Part shown: positions 48,511 through 60,236 of the stretch, piece after piece | How the letters are laid out: every line of letters begins with the position of its first letter | Numbering within the stretch: the stretch's first letter is position 1 | NCBI RefSeq assembly: GCF_000014005.1 | Contig: NC_008009.1 | Location: 2,170,001-2,234,000, forward strand | DNA from: Candidatus Koribacter versatilis Ellin345 | GTDB lineage: Bacteria > Acidobacteriota > Terriglobia > Terriglobales > Acidobacteriaceae | Reading direction: 5' to 3' | DNA length: 64,000 bases | The notes under the pieces: model-generated | Databases searched by the model: none | What the model saw: only the letters and a program-made list of their open reading frames with translations | What the model was told of the DNA's origin: nothing | Made by a program: the position numbers and the translations under genes

Positions 48511-48840
48511 ATGACCCAAACTATGGCCGTCCAAGTCACCCTGTATCTGAATGAATCCGACCGCTGGCACAGTCGTCCGTTGTATTTGGAGTTGCTGAAT
48601 TATCTGCGCTCGGAAAACGTGTACGGCGCCGCCGTGTTTCACGCCGTCGCAGGCTTTACCGGCCGCAGCCGCGTAAAAACCGCGAGCCTGGTGGATGCCG
48701 GCGGCAATCTCCCGCTGGTGCTCACCTTCGTTGACCTCGACGAGCACGTCCAACGGGTGCTCCCGAAGCTAAAAGAGATGGCCGCTCACAGGCTCATCGT
48801 GCGCGAGAACGTGGTGGTGGAGCAGGGAAGTTTGGATTAA
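48511..48840 (+). CDS. DUF190 family (PII-like) protein
   Basis: The 109-residue protein has the DUF190 layout: VQVTLYLNESDRWHSRPLYL, ELLNYLRSENVYGAAVFHAV, AGFTGRSRVKTASLVDAGGN, LPLVLTFVDLDEHVQRVLPK and RLIVRENVVVEQ. Members share the ferredoxin-like fold of PII proteins and often sit beside CrcB fluoride channels; no crcB gene is present here. It is divergent from the AhpD-like gene. Confidence 0.9.
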   Translation: MTQTMAVQVTLYLNESDRWHSRPLYLELLNYLRSENVYGAAVFHAVAGFTGRSRVKTASLVDAGGNLPLVLTFVDLDEHVQRVLPKLKEMAAHRLIVRENVVVEQGSLD

Positions 48841-48846
48841 CCGCCG

Positions 48847-49827
48847 TCAGCACGCCCATGGCGCACAATTCTGACTCAAAGTCTGCATCTCTTCCGCTGA
48901 CAGTCCTAGCCGCTTCAAATTCACGATCGCGTCGCTCGGCATCTGGACACTGAAATCCGATCCGAACACAAAATGTTTAAACCCGATCCTCCGGATCTCC
49001 TGAGCGAATCCCTGTGGGCTGTCATCTGGCGCCGGAACAAATGACAAATCAAAAAGTATCCTTCGCGTCCGCGGGTCGTTCCTCACGATGTGGTCTCCAA
49101 AGGTGCGCAGGACCGCGAGATTATTCCCATTGCGGCTCGGCATACCTCCACCGGCGTGCGCGATCTGTACCCATGAATCGCCGGCACTGGGGAGAATCTC
49201 GGTGATGAACAACTCTGCGTCGGATGCGTTGAAGTTTCCGCCTCCCACGTGAATCACCATCGGTAGGCCTTTTTTCGCTGCTTCTGCCAGGATGCGGCTT
49301 ACTTTCTTTCGGTCCTCCGCGTTCCTGACGTTCACCGCGGACGCGTTGAAGTGCAGCTTAAGTCCGGCGAACTGCGACTTCGCACCCCAATAGCGGACTT
49401 CCTCGACGGCTGAATCCTGCAACGGATTCACGGAGAAAAACCCAACCAGTCGCTTGGGATACTTTGCCACTTCGGCGGCCGTGAACTCATTTTCCAAACG
49501 AACCTTCTTGGCTGTCTCGCCTGCGGAAAGATGGACCGACGGCCTCGCATACAAATAGGCGCCCGACAAGATCACGCCCTTCGAGACATGTGCGTCATCG
49601 AGAGCTTTTATCGCGTCGGCGGCAAGCACCGCTGGGGGCTGATCGGATTTGAGACACTCGCAATCAGGACAATCACCAAGGCGCGCGCACAGATCGGCTG
49701 ACGATAAATGCATGTGGTGATCGGCCCGCCACGATTGAACAGCTCGGGCGTTAGACGATTGCGCAGTAGCGAAGGGAAGGAGAGCAAGAAATATGCAGAG
49801 AACTGATGTGCGGCGCAGTCCGATCAT
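48847..49827 (-). CDS. Secreted amidohydrolase_2-type metal-dependent hydrolase
   Basis: The 326-residue protein has a signal peptide (TSVLCIFLALLPFATA-Q). The amidohydrolase barrel shows RADHHMHL (metal site), FAGLKLHFNAS, PMVIHVGGGN, VQIAHAGGGMPS and FVFGSDFSVQMPS (Asp). A Cys cluster CDC-C at CPDCECL (about residues 53-59) is unusual. The family covers decarboxylases and hydrolases acting on aromatic or lactone substrates; the substrate here is unknown. It is convergent with the DUF190 gene, only six bases apart. Confidence 0.87.
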   Translation of the reverse strand: MIGLRRTSVLCIFLALLPFATAQSSNARAVQSWRADHHMHLSSADLCARLGDCPDCECLKSDQPPAVLAADAIKALDDAHVSKGVILSGAYLYARPSVHLSAGETAKKVRLENEFTAAEVAKYPKRLVGFFSVNPLQDSAVEEVRYWGAKSQFAGLKLHFNASAVNVRNAEDRKKVSRILAEAAKKGLPMVIHVGGGNFNASDAELFITEILPSAGDSWVQIAHAGGGMPSRNGNNLAVLRTFGDHIVRNDPRTRRILFDLSFVPAPDDSPQGFAQEIRRIGFKHFVFGSDFSVQMPSDAIVNLKRLGLSAEEMQTLSQNCAPWAC

Positions 49828-49881
49828 GGTTCGCGAATATACCAGTGAGGCCTGTGGATCGGGATTACCTGTCGCCTAGTT

Positions 49882-50721
49882 CTACGGCTTCGCTCCCGAA
49901 TCCATCTCCGTATACCCCGTGATCTTTGACTCGACTTTGAACTTCCGGTAATCGCTGTAATGCAACACCACATTCGCGCCTTTGCGGCTGAAGAGAATGC
50001 GATACCCGAGGTGAACCTCCCCATACGATGGCATCCAAATTTCGCCGTTCACTTTCTCCTGCTCGAAAATGATGTTGCCACCCTTCTTCACCGACGCGAG
50101 ACCGGCTCCCACCTTGAATCCATCAAGCAGATGAGCTTCCAGGCGTACGGCCTGCCTGGCGTCTTCATCAATCCAGATCGTGCCGCCGAGGGATTCCAGA
50201 ACTTTCTCGGAAAGATTGTGCGGCTTGAAGTCCGCACGGGGCGCGAAGTCGAACGCATACACTTCGCGGCCGCGAATCGTCTCGCGACGGAGGTTGTAGA
50301 AGCGATCCGCGGCAAGAAATTTCGATAACGTGATGGCGTCTTTATCCGGCTCTTCGCCGGCTTCTTCTTTGCGAATTCGCTCGCGGGCTTTTTTCTCTTC
50401 CTTCGCGACCTGCTCGTCCTGCTTCTTCTTTTCAGAGTCGTTAAGAGGCTTGCCGTCTTTCACCAGCAGCCTGTCGATCTCCCAGGCGCCGACGAAGAAC
50501 ACCTCGTACTCGTTGACTTCGGTCTTCTTGACCTTGCCGTCGTCGTCGGTCTCCTGCACGTCGTCCCGGCGATGGAAAATGTAGTTTTTGCGCGAATCTT
50601 CAAGCTGCTTCTGGTTGGCGACCACAGCCTTGATGAGCGACTCGGCGTCGGGCGCCGGAGTGTCGGCGGCGACGAGAGACGTTGCCATAAGCAGGAGCAG
50701 AACGCGAGACCACATGCGCAA
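49882..50721 (-). CDS. Secreted LolA-like protein of unknown function
   Basis: The 279-residue protein has a signal peptide (SRVLLLLMATSLVAA-D). It has a highly charged helical segment (SEKKKQDEQVAKEEKKARER) and a beta-rich C-terminal half: ETIRGREVYAFDFAPRADFK, GGTIWIDEDARQAVRLEAHL, NGEIWMPSYGEVHLGYRILF and NVVLHYSDYRKFKVESKITG. The latter resembles the half-barrel of LolA/outer-membrane-sorting proteins. The natural ligand is unknown. It is followed by an amidohydrolase gene on the same strand. Confidence 0.75.
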   Translation of the reverse strand: MRMWSRVLLLLMATSLVAADTPAPDAESLIKAVVANQKQLEDSRKNYIFHRRDDVQETDDDGKVKKTEVNEYEVFFVGAWEIDRLLVKDGKPLNDSEKKKQDEQVAKEEKKARERIRKEEAGEEPDKDAITLSKFLAADRFYNLRRETIRGREVYAFDFAPRADFKPHNLSEKVLESLGGTIWIDEDARQAVRLEAHLLDGFKVGAGLASVKKGGNIIFEQEKVNGEIWMPSYGEVHLGYRILFSRKGANVVLHYSDYRKFKVESKITGYTEMDSGAKP

Positions 50722-50745
50722 AAGACTAGCAGGCTGCGTCGCCGA

Positions 50746-51240
50746 TTACGAACCGCTCTTCAGCAGTCGTTCGATCTTCTGCTCGCAGACCGGAAGATCC
50801 ACCACGCCAGCATAACTTGCCGAGATCGTTCCATTGCGCGCGATCAGCACGCTCTGCGGCATCGGCCCCACATGATAGTGCTCCGATAGCGTCGCATCGC
50901 CCAACACAACCGGATAGTTCAGCGGATGCTCCGACAGGTACGGCTTCACCGATTTCCACCCGTCGTCATCCATCGCCGCGCCGACGATGACCAACCCCTT
51001 CGGTCCGTACTTCTTCTGTAACTCGACAAACCACGGCATCTCCGTTTTGCAACCGTGGCACCACGTCGCCCAGAAGTTCAGCAGCACGACTTTGCCCTTC
51101 AACTCGGCGAGGTGCACAGGCTTGCCTTCGGAGTCGGTGAGGTTGAAATCTGGAGCTGGCTTGGGCTGGCTGTCGGCGGCAATTGCCGCCGCCGACAGAA
51201 TCCAGATTGCAATTGCCATGAAGCTGCTGGCCCGCTTCAT
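50746..51240 (-). CDS. TlpA-like thiol:disulfide oxidoreductase
   Basis: From ATG 51240 the protein is 164 residues with a signal peptide (FMAIAIWILSAAAIAA). The thioredoxin fold contains VVLLNFWATWCHGCKTEMPW with active-site Cys61-His-Gly-Cys64, GLVIVGAAMDDDGWK, and the cis-Pro loop in GPMPQSVLI. TlpA/ResA-type proteins reduce disulfides in periplasmic proteins such as cytochrome c. The start overlaps the end of a small HTH protein gene (ATGA), so the two are translationally coupled. Confidence 0.92.
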   Translation of the reverse strand: MKRASSFMAIAIWILSAAAIAADSQPKPAPDFNLTDSEGKPVHLAELKGKVVLLNFWATWCHGCKTEMPWFVELQKKYGPKGLVIVGAAMDDDGWKSVKPYLSEHPLNYPVVLGDATLSEHYHVGPMPQSVLIARNGTISASYAGVVDLPVCEQKIERLLKSGS

Positions 51241-51440
51241 TGCCCACCCACTGCCTGCGAAAACTGCGGAGTTCGCGGCACGAGTGCGTTGAGGGCAAAC
51301 TTCCACAGCTTGCCTTGCTTAAAGGCTCCCGGTATGCGTCCACGGCTGGCGCGGAAGCGCAAGGTGCGCTCGGGGACGTTCAACCGCTTGGCGGCTGCAT
51401 GCAGGCAAAGTACGCGCCCTACAGTCGTTACATGTTCCAT
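51237..51440 (-). CDS. Excisionase-like helix-turn-helix protein
   Basis: The 67-residue protein has a MerR/excisionase-type HTH: HAAAKRLNVPERTLRFRASR, then GRIPGAFKQGKLWKF, the usual order of helix-turn-helix and wing. Such proteins act in phage excision but also as small chromosomal regulators. No integrase or attachment site is seen nearby, so a regulatory role is more likely. It overlaps the TlpA gene start by four bases, an uncommon pairing. Confidence 0.7.
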   Translation of the reverse strand: MEHVTTVGRVLCLHAAAKRLNVPERTLRFRASRGRIPGAFKQGKLWKFALNALVPRTPQFSQAVGGQ

Positions 51441-51544
51441 ACCTTCTCCTCATCACGAAAGAAATTTCATTTTCGGAGTGCCGCGCCGGCGAAACGAGCG
51501 CGACAACAATTGCCATAAAGGCAAAGTGGAAGTGTGGAACGAAG

Positions 51545-52114
51545 CTAGATACGCAGAGGAAGGGGCGCCGCAACCGGCGGATCGAAATCGAAACTCAGAG
51601 CTGCTGCGCGAACGCGGCTAACGTCCGGCACTCGCAGTCCGCGGCGGAACTCAGCATTGACGCAAAACGCTCGCGACGAAACTACAGCCAGCCTTGGCTG
51701 CAAGGTTCGTTGTGCCGTCGCCTTCGGCAGGGAAGTCCCCGCCGGATCGAGCACCAGCACCGTCTCGTACGGCCCGTTCGCGCTGAACAATCGAATGGTC
51801 GCAACTGGAGGGAACGACGAATCGAGCAGTGGATCGGCAGAAGCTTTGTGGTGGAAGGTGCAGACGAGCTTGCAGTGTTTCGCGTCAACAAAGACCGAAA
51901 CTTCCCAGCCCGTAACCGGCGTCCCCGCAGCGTTTGCATAAGCCAGGCTGACCTGCGGCTGCGCTGTGGCGTATTGCGGATCCAGCGGCAGGACGAAGAC
52001 TGGATCGTCCGCACTCAGCCCTGCCGGATTGTGGGCTGTCGCTCGCGCTGACGTGGCAAGGCAGAGGAGCACCGCCAGCATCCAGCAGAAGCGAAGGTCG
52101 TACGAACGCCGCAC
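51545..52114 (-). CDS. Secreted protein of unknown function
   Basis: From GTG 52114 (signal peptide FCWMLAVLLCLATSARA) the protein is about 189 residues. A beta-rich core follows: VSLAYANAAGTPVTGWEVSV, VDAKHCKLVCTFHHKASADP and YETVLVLDPAGTSLPKATAQ. The frame is open further upstream to 52213, but that stretch overlaps the likely nuoI promoter. The Cys pair CKLVC may form a disulfide. I cannot name a family. Confidence 0.6.
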   Translation of the reverse strand: MRRSYDLRFCWMLAVLLCLATSARATAHNPAGLSADDPVFVLPLDPQYATAQPQVSLAYANAAGTPVTGWEVSVFVDAKHCKLVCTFHHKASADPLLDSSFPPVATIRLFSANGPYETVLVLDPAGTSLPKATAQRTLQPRLAVVSSRAFCVNAEFRRGLRVPDVSRVRAAALSFDFDPPVAAPLPLRI

Positions 52115-52235
52115 GAACCGAAGTATAGGCAGTAACGCGGCGCGATTCAACCGACCTTGCCGGAAATGTGCGCTCGTGGCCTTCGCCGCCGGGTTGGTCT
52201 TAGCCCACTCCATTCGCTATACTTGTTTCATTCTT

Positions 52236-52763
52236 ATGGGTTACCTGCGAAATATTGGCGCAATCGCGAAAGGCATGGGCATCACGTTCTCCGAGATGTT
52301 CAAGCCCACCACTGTCGAAAATTATCCCGACGGCCCCGGTGTTCTGCGCGGCGCGGTCTTCCAGGAGCGCTTCCGCGGCATGCACGTGCTCCAGCGCGAC
52401 GAGAACGGCCTCGAAAAGTGCGTGGCCTGTTTCCTGTGCGCCGCCGCCTGCCCATCGAACTGCATTTACATCGAAGCCGCCGAGAACACCGAAACCAACC
52501 GCGTGAGCGGCGCCGAGCGCTACGCCAAGGTCTACAACATCGACTACAACCGCTGCATCTTCTGCGGCTATTGCGTCGAGGCCTGCCCCACCGACGCCAT
52601 TACCCACGGCCACGGTTTCGAGCTCGCCACCTTTAACGCCAGCAACCTGGTCTATCGCAAAGAACAATTGCTCTCTGGGAAACCGGCACACATCGGCGCC
52701 AACGAGATTTTCGCCAGCGATTCCCGGGAACAGCAGCGCCTGGACCAGAAAGCAGCGAAATAA
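52236..52763 (+). CDS. nuoI: NADH-quinone oxidoreductase subunit I
   Basis: The 175-residue protein has an N-terminal membrane-associated helix (LRNIGAIAKGMGITFSEMFK) and two 4Fe-4S motifs, CVACFLCAAACPSNC and CIFCGYCVEACPTDAI (clusters N6a/N6b of complex I). It passes electrons towards quinone in complex I. No other nuo gene is in the window, so it is detached from its usual operon. A TATACT -10-like hexamer lies 12 bases before the ATG and no Shine-Dalgarno is visible, suggesting a short leader. A terminator follows. Confidence 0.93.
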   Translation: MGYLRNIGAIAKGMGITFSEMFKPTTVENYPDGPGVLRGAVFQERFRGMHVLQRDENGLEKCVACFLCAAACPSNCIYIEAAENTETNRVSGAERYAKVYNIDYNRCIFCGYCVEACPTDAITHGHGFELATFNASNLVYRKEQLLSGKPAHIGANEIFASDSREQQRLDQKAAK

Positions 52764-52792
52764 CCGGTATTAGATAAAGAATGGAAATCCTG

Positions 52793-52822
52793 CAACTCCG
52801 CCAAAAGCGGAGTTGTACTCTT
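52793..52822 (+). terminator. Intrinsic terminator of nuoI
   Basis: CAACTCCGC (52793-52801) pairs perfectly with GCGGAGTTG (52807-52815) around CAAAA, followed by TACTCTTT. It confirms nuoI as a single-gene unit. Confidence 0.75.
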
Positions 52823-52847
52823 TGCTGCTGTCTGCTAAATTTTGACC

Positions 52848-53852
52848 GTGTTCAAAAAAGACAAACTGATGTTCGGCAGCATCGCGTGCGGTGCCGTTTA
52901 TGGTCTCATCATGCGCGGCCTCATCCGCATTCAGGAGTTGCACCCCAACTCGTTGACGTCCATATCGTTCATCTGGGTGATGTCGGTTGCCTTCATCATG
53001 GTGGTCCCCTTCGCGATGGGATACATCGCCGTCGGGATGAATGCGCGTAGCGCGCCGGTTTCATGGGTGCGGCGGATTTTTCTGCCGTGGCCGGCGGTGC
53101 TGCTGTCACTGTTCGGATGCCTGATTGTTGCCTGGGAAGGAACCATCTGCCTGGCTATGGTCGCCCCCATCGCCCTGCTCTTCGGCACGCTCGGGGGAAT
53201 CACGGCGGGCGTGCTGCTCCGCCCTCAACAGCCCCGGACAGCTACGTTTTCTATGGTTGTCGTCGTCGTGCTGCCATTTCTGGTGTGGCCTCTGGAAGCG
53301 CGGCTCACCCACACACAGGACATTCGCAACGTGGAATCCGATGTCCTGATCCACGCCTCACCCGAGACCATCTGGGCAAACATCGAACGGGTGCGAAGCA
53401 TTGATGCCAGCGAACTTCCGACGTCGTGGAACCGGAAGGTCGGCTTTCCCCGCCCGATTGAGGCCACCCTCAGCCACGAAGGAATCGGCGGCGTGCGCCA
53501 CGCCACCTTCGCGGGCGACGTGCTATTTATCGAAACCATCGACGTGTGGGAGCCGCGGCGCAGGCTCGGATTCTCGATCCACGCGGACACGAGCAAAATC
53601 CCTGCGACAACCCTCGACGAACACGTGACCGTCGGAGGCGAGTACTTCGACGTGTTGCATGGTGAGTACATCCTTGAACCTGCGGGTACGGGAACAATCC
53701 GACTGCGGTTGATCAGCAATCATCGTGTATCCACTGATTTCAATTGGTACGCCCGGCTCTGGACGGAAGCGGTCATGCGCGACGTGCAACAGAGCATCTT
53801 GTACGTGATCCAACGGCGTTGCGAGGCAGACGCGACGTCGACGGTGAAGTAG
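52848..53852 (+). CDS. Membrane protein with C-terminal SRPBCC domain
   Basis: About 334 residues from GTG 52848. The N-terminal half has about four transmembrane helices (SIACGAVYGLIMRGLIRI, FIWVMSVAFIMVVPFAMGYI, LPWPAVLLSLFGCLIVAW and FSMVVVVVLPFLVWPLEAR). The C-terminal half is a START/SRPBCC-type fold: VLIHASPETIWANIERVRSI, GVRHATFAGDVLFIETIDVW, RRLGFSIHADTSKIPAT and YILEPAGTGTIRLRLISNHR. SRPBCC domains bind hydrophobic ligands; a membrane-anchored lipid-binding protein is a reasonable guess. An ATG at 52869 is an alternative start. Confidence 0.8.
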   Translation: MFKKDKLMFGSIACGAVYGLIMRGLIRIQELHPNSLTSISFIWVMSVAFIMVVPFAMGYIAVGMNARSAPVSWVRRIFLPWPAVLLSLFGCLIVAWEGTICLAMVAPIALLFGTLGGITAGVLLRPQQPRTATFSMVVVVVLPFLVWPLEARLTHTQDIRNVESDVLIHASPETIWANIERVRSIDASELPTSWNRKVGFPRPIEATLSHEGIGGVRHATFAGDVLFIETIDVWEPRRRLGFSIHADTSKIPATTLDEHVTVGGEYFDVLHGEYILEPAGTGTIRLRLISNHRVSTDFNWYARLWTEAVMRDVQQSILYVIQRRCEADATSTVK

Positions 53853-53985
53853 CTTTCGCCGATGCCGGATAATGTGGAAATCCGGCTGCTCGATGCAGCG
53901 GGTTTCGTTTGCATGGCACGCGCACCCTCCGGACACCGCGCATCGTTATAATTCTAAAAGGCTCACTGCTGCATCGAATAAGCAA

Positions 53986-55084
53986 ATGAAAAGACCTGAC
54001 CAACATCCGATCGAGCGGATCCTCGAAGATCGCATCGCGATCATTGACGGCGCCATGGGTACGACCATCCGCACGTATGGCATGGCCGAGGCCGATATTC
54101 GCGGAGAACGCTTCAAGGATTCCAGCAAGGGCTTGCTGAACAACGGTGACCTGTTCTCGCTCACCCAGCCCCAGATGATCGGCGACATTCATCGCCGTTT
54201 CCTCGAGGCGGGTGCCGACATCATCGAGACCAATACCTTCGGCGCCACCAGCATAGTTCAAAGCGAGTTCTTCGTGGACGATCCGCGCGAGCACGGGGGC
54301 CGCAAGGATGCCGACTTCTACCAGAAGATCATCGACGATCAATTCCTCGGCGACCTCGCTTGGGAGATCAACGAGACGTCGGCGCAGCAATGCCGCGAAT
54401 GGGCAGACCGCGTCGCGAATGCGACCTCGCGCCCGCGCTTCGTGGCCGGAGCTCTCGGTCCGTTGACTGTGTCGCTCTCCAACTCGCCCGATGCCGACGA
54501 TCCGGGTTTCCGCGTCGTCACCTTCGATCAGGTGAAGATCGCTTACATTCAGCAAGTGCGGGCACTGATTGCCGGAGGCGTGGACTTCCTTCTCGTCGAG
54601 ACGATCTTTGATTCTTTAAACGCGAAGGCCGCGCTGGTTGCCATCCGCGAGGTCTTTGATCAGGACGGCAAAAATATCCCCGTCATGATTTCCGCAGCTG
54701 TGGGTCGGGGCGGCGAGACCATGATCTCCGGGCAGACCGTCGAAGCCTTCTGGAACGCGGTCAGCCACGTGAAGCCGCTGTCTGTCGGCCTCAACTGCTC
54801 GTTGGGCCCCGACTTGATGTATCCGTTCCTCGAAGACCTTTCCGCGAAAGCGGATGTGGCGATCTCCTGCTATCCCAACGCGGGCTTGCCGAATCCTTTG
54901 GCCGCAACCGGCTTCGATTTCGGACCGCCCGACATGGCGCGTTATCTCCGCGAGTTCGCGGAGGCCGGGTTAATCAACATCGCCGGCGGTTGCTGCGGCA
55001 ACACGCCGGAACACATCGCGGCGATCGCCAAGGCGCTCGAAGGCCTGCCGCCACGCAAGATTCAGCCGGTAGGGGAGACGCAGC

Positions 55085-55095
<11 letters not shown>
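53986..55095 (+). CDS. Methionine synthase, homocysteine-binding part (split MetH)
   Basis: From ATG 53986 the protein is 369 residues and equals the N-terminal homocysteine S-methyltransferase domain of Met[27 protein letters not shown], and zinc ligands in GLNCSLG and [11 protein letters not shown]. It works with the cobalamin part encoded next. A TATAAT hexamer (53947-53952) lies 34 bases before the ATG with only a weak -35. No cobalamin or SAM riboswitch is seen. The frame stays open upstream without homology. Confidence 0.92.
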
Positions 55096-57814
<2,719 letters not shown>

Positions 57815-57845
57815 AAAAAGGGAAGCCCGCTCCGAAGAGCCGGCT
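57815..57845 (-). terminator. Intrinsic terminator of the dipeptidase gene
   Basis: On the minus strand AGCCGGCTC pairs with GAGCGGGCT (one G-G mismatch) around a TTCG tetraloop (57845-57824), followed by TCCCTTTTT. It lies 20 bases after the dipeptidase stop; metH is convergent. Confidence 0.75.
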
Positions 57846-57864
57846 CCTCACTTCCAGAACAGTT

Positions 57865-59244
57865 TTACTTCTCGCTGCCCAAAATCTCAAAGAAGCGGGC
57901 CAACGATTCGATCCCGCGATGGAAGTTTGGAATGTGGAACTTCTCATTCGGCGCGTGCAGATTGTCATCCGGCAACCCAAAGCCCATCATCACCGAGGGA
58001 ATCTTCAAGTCATTCGCGAACTGCGCCACAATTGGAATCGATCCGCCCGACCGCGTGTATACGGTGTCTTTGTGGAAGATCTCATGCAGTGCGTGCGTGG
58101 CAGCCTTGATGTACTTGTTCTTGGTGCCAACCACGATCGCGGCGCCCTTGCTGTGCACCTTGAACTTCAACTGGATGCCCTTCGGAGTCAGCGACGTCAC
58201 GTACTCGGTGTACTTCTTTAGGATGTCGTCGGGGTCCTGGTTTGGCACCAGTCGCATCGAGATTTTCGCCGACGCCTTCGCCGGGATCACCGTCTTCGCG
58301 CCCTGTGCAACAAAGCCGCCCGGCATGCCGTGCACTTCCAGCGTCGGCCGCGCCCACGTACGATACAGCACCGGATACTTCGGTTCGCCTGTCAGTACAT
58401 CCGAACCAACTTCCTTCTGCCGATACTCTTCTTCATTGAACGGCAGCGAATGCCACGCCTTCAGTTCCGCAGCCGTCGGCTTCTTCACACCTTCATAAAA
58501 GCCCGGAATCAGGATCTTCCCGTTGGCGTCCTTCAGCTTCGCAATGATGGTCGAGAGCGCAAACAGCGGGTTCGGCGCTGCGCCACCATAAACACCGGAG
58601 TGCAGATCGGTCGCCGCGCCGCGGGCCTCAATCTCGGTGTAAACCAGTCCGCGCAAACCCACGCAAATCGTTGGAAGGTCCGGCGCAAACAGCTCGGTAT
58701 CGCAGATGAGCGCGAAGTCGGCCTTCAACTTGTCGGGATTGGTCTTGACGTATTCTTCGATCGCTTCGCCGCCGACTTCTTCTTCACCTTCGAAGAGCAC
58801 GCGAGCGTTGATCGGCAGTTTGCCGCCGTGAGTCTGGAAGAGCGACTCGAACGCCTTCACTTCCATCCATAGTTGGCCTTTGTCGTCCACGGCGCCGCGC
58901 GCGTAGAGATTGCTGTTGCGCTCGGTGGGCTCAAACGGCGGCGTATGCCACTCATCCAGCGGCTCGGCCGGCTGCACGTCGTAGTGCGCATAGCACAGCG
59001 CCGTCGGCTTGCCCTCGGCATGGAGCCAGTCGCCGTACACCAGCGGATGCCCCTTGGTCTCGATTACCTGCACGTTCTCGAAGCCAATACGCTTCAGTTC
59101 TTCGGCCACGAAATTGGCGGCCTTGCGAACGTCATCTTTGTGCTCTTCTGCCGTGCTGACGCTAGGAATGCGGAGTAGTGCTTTGAGCTCTTCCAGGAAC
59201 CGCGACTGATTTTCGCGTGCGTACCCAACCGCTGCTGAAGCCAT
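57865..59244 (-). CDS. M20 family dipeptidase/carboxypeptidase
   Basis: The 459-residue metallopeptidase starts at ATG 59244 with AAGGAG eight bases upstream; a GTG nine bases earlier touches the ribosome site and is unlikely. The M20 motifs are FEGEEEVGGEAIEEYVK (catalytic Glu and metal Glu), ALCYAHYDVQPAEPLDEWHT (metal His/Asp) and NLYARGAVDDKGQLWMEVKA, with a lid domain containing LRGLVYTEIEARGAATDLHS. It fits the CNDP-like dipeptidase group that cleaves dipeptides in the cytoplasm. No signal peptide is seen. Confidence 0.93.
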   Translation of the reverse strand: MASAAVGYARENQSRFLEELKALLRIPSVSTAEEHKDDVRKAANFVAEELKRIGFENVQVIETKGHPLVYGDWLHAEGKPTALCYAHYDVQPAEPLDEWHTPPFEPTERNSNLYARGAVDDKGQLWMEVKAFESLFQTHGGKLPINARVLFEGEEEVGGEAIEEYVKTNPDKLKADFALICDTELFAPDLPTICVGLRGLVYTEIEARGAATDLHSGVYGGAAPNPLFALSTIIAKLKDANGKILIPGFYEGVKKPTAAELKAWHSLPFNEEEYRQKEVGSDVLTGEPKYPVLYRTWARPTLEVHGMPGGFVAQGAKTVIPAKASAKISMRLVPNQDPDDILKKYTEYVTSLTPKGIQLKFKVHSKGAAIVVGTKNKYIKAATHALHEIFHKDTVYTRSGGSIPIVAQFANDLKIPSVMMGFGLPDDNLHAPNEKFHIPNFHRGIESLARFFEILGSEK

Positions 59245-59376
59245 TCGGGACACTCCTTATATGAATACACGCGGGCCAGAGCCCGCAACCAAACTTCCAA
59301 GTATACAAGGAGCAGGGCAGCCAAGCGCCGTCACGGCCCCCGTGGAAGGGGCGAACAGCGCCGATTTGGCAGGTAC

Positions 59377-59718
59377 TTAGTCTTTTTCTGGGTTAGCTCG
59401 CCGTCGCCTGCGTACCGGCTTCAAAGCCTGCTTAAAGTCAGGATCGCGGCGCAGCCATTCGGTAATGCGTCCCTTTTCTTCATCTGCGAGCAGGAACCGT
59501 ACTTTCGGTCCGCACTGCGCACATGGCGGGAACACCGTGAATCGCACTTTCGAAGCATGGGTGATGCGATGCTTCTGATGGCACACCCAATACGTTCCTG
59601 GAGCCGGCACCACGTCGCCCGGACGAAACGTCGCCGGTTGCAGAGCGTGGGAAGTCTCCGTCTGTGCGGCGCTGATGGATTCGTCGGAAGAATAATTCGC
59701 ACGAACCGCGGTAGCCAC
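59377..59718 (-). CDS. Small hypothetical protein with a Cys/His metal-site pattern
   Basis: The 113-residue protein starts at GTG 59718 with GGAGG eight bases upstream. A PGDVVPAPGTYWVCHQKHRI segment followed by HASKVRFTVFPPCAQCGPKV gives Cys-x3-His and Cys-x2-Cys groups that could bind zinc. The N-terminal PGxxxPAPGTY motif resembles small YjzC-type proteins. The tail is very basic (VRRRRRANPEKD), suggesting nucleic acid contact. Function unknown. Confidence 0.7.
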   Translation of the reverse strand: MATAVRANYSSDESISAAQTETSHALQPATFRPGDVVPAPGTYWVCHQKHRITHASKVRFTVFPPCAQCGPKVRFLLADEEKGRITEWLRRDPDFKQALKPVRRRRRANPEKD

Positions 59719-59848
59719 TGGTCAAGCCTCCGATTGCACAAGACCATTCCAGCATGGTTTTCGTGTAACCGGGTCACGCGGTTGTAAACGAGTTGTAAAC
59801 AATACGGTTCCGGGATGCGCCCGGTTAACAGCCACATCCCGGCGTAAC

Positions 59849-60079
59849 CTACGAAGCCTTGCGATGGTCCAGCGAGTCATCCTCCGCTGGGTCCGGAATG
59901 CTCGACGGCGGATCGCTGGTAGGGAAGGAGTCAGCGAGCGTCTTGTCATGCATCTTCTCGCGAATCTCCTCTTCCTCCTGGTTCGTCGGACGCTCCTCCG
60001 GATCGCGCCGGCTCCCCGTGTGTTCCGGCTCATTCGGCGTCACTTGTGGCGCTCCAGGCTTCTTCTGCTTATCGTCCAT
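59849..60079 (-). CDS. Small acidic hydrophilic protein with FPTSDPPS motif
   Basis: The 76-residue protein starts at ATG 60079, nine bases after GGAGG; an ATG at 60088 touches the ribosome site. It is highly charged and probably disordered (EERPTNQEEEEIREKMHDKT) and contains ADSFPTSDPPSSIPDP, a version of the SFPASDPP motif found in many short bacterial proteins of unknown role. No other domain. Confidence 0.7.
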   Translation of the reverse strand: MDDKQKKPGAPQVTPNEPEHTGSRRDPEERPTNQEEEEIREKMHDKTLADSFPTSDPPSSIPDPAEDDSLDHRKAS

Positions 60080-60236
60080 GTATCCCATCCTCCCTTAACT
60101 GCAACCCGTAGGATGCCCACCCCGCCCCAAATGTCGTTTCCGCAACTCGCGTTTGCAAGTGATTGATAGCGCGTTCATAACCCGTCTGAATCCAAATTAG
60201 TTGTTGCAACATCTATCTCTAGCGAGGAACAAGGAA

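Noticed and set aside
51237-51440. Prophage or integrative element suggested by the excisionase-like gene
   Set aside because: No integrase, terminase, structural gene or attachment repeats nearby; flanks are ordinary chromosomal genes.
53853-53985. Cobalamin or SAM riboswitch before metH
   Set aside because: The gap of about 130 bases is too short and shows neither the B12-box nor the SAM-I core.
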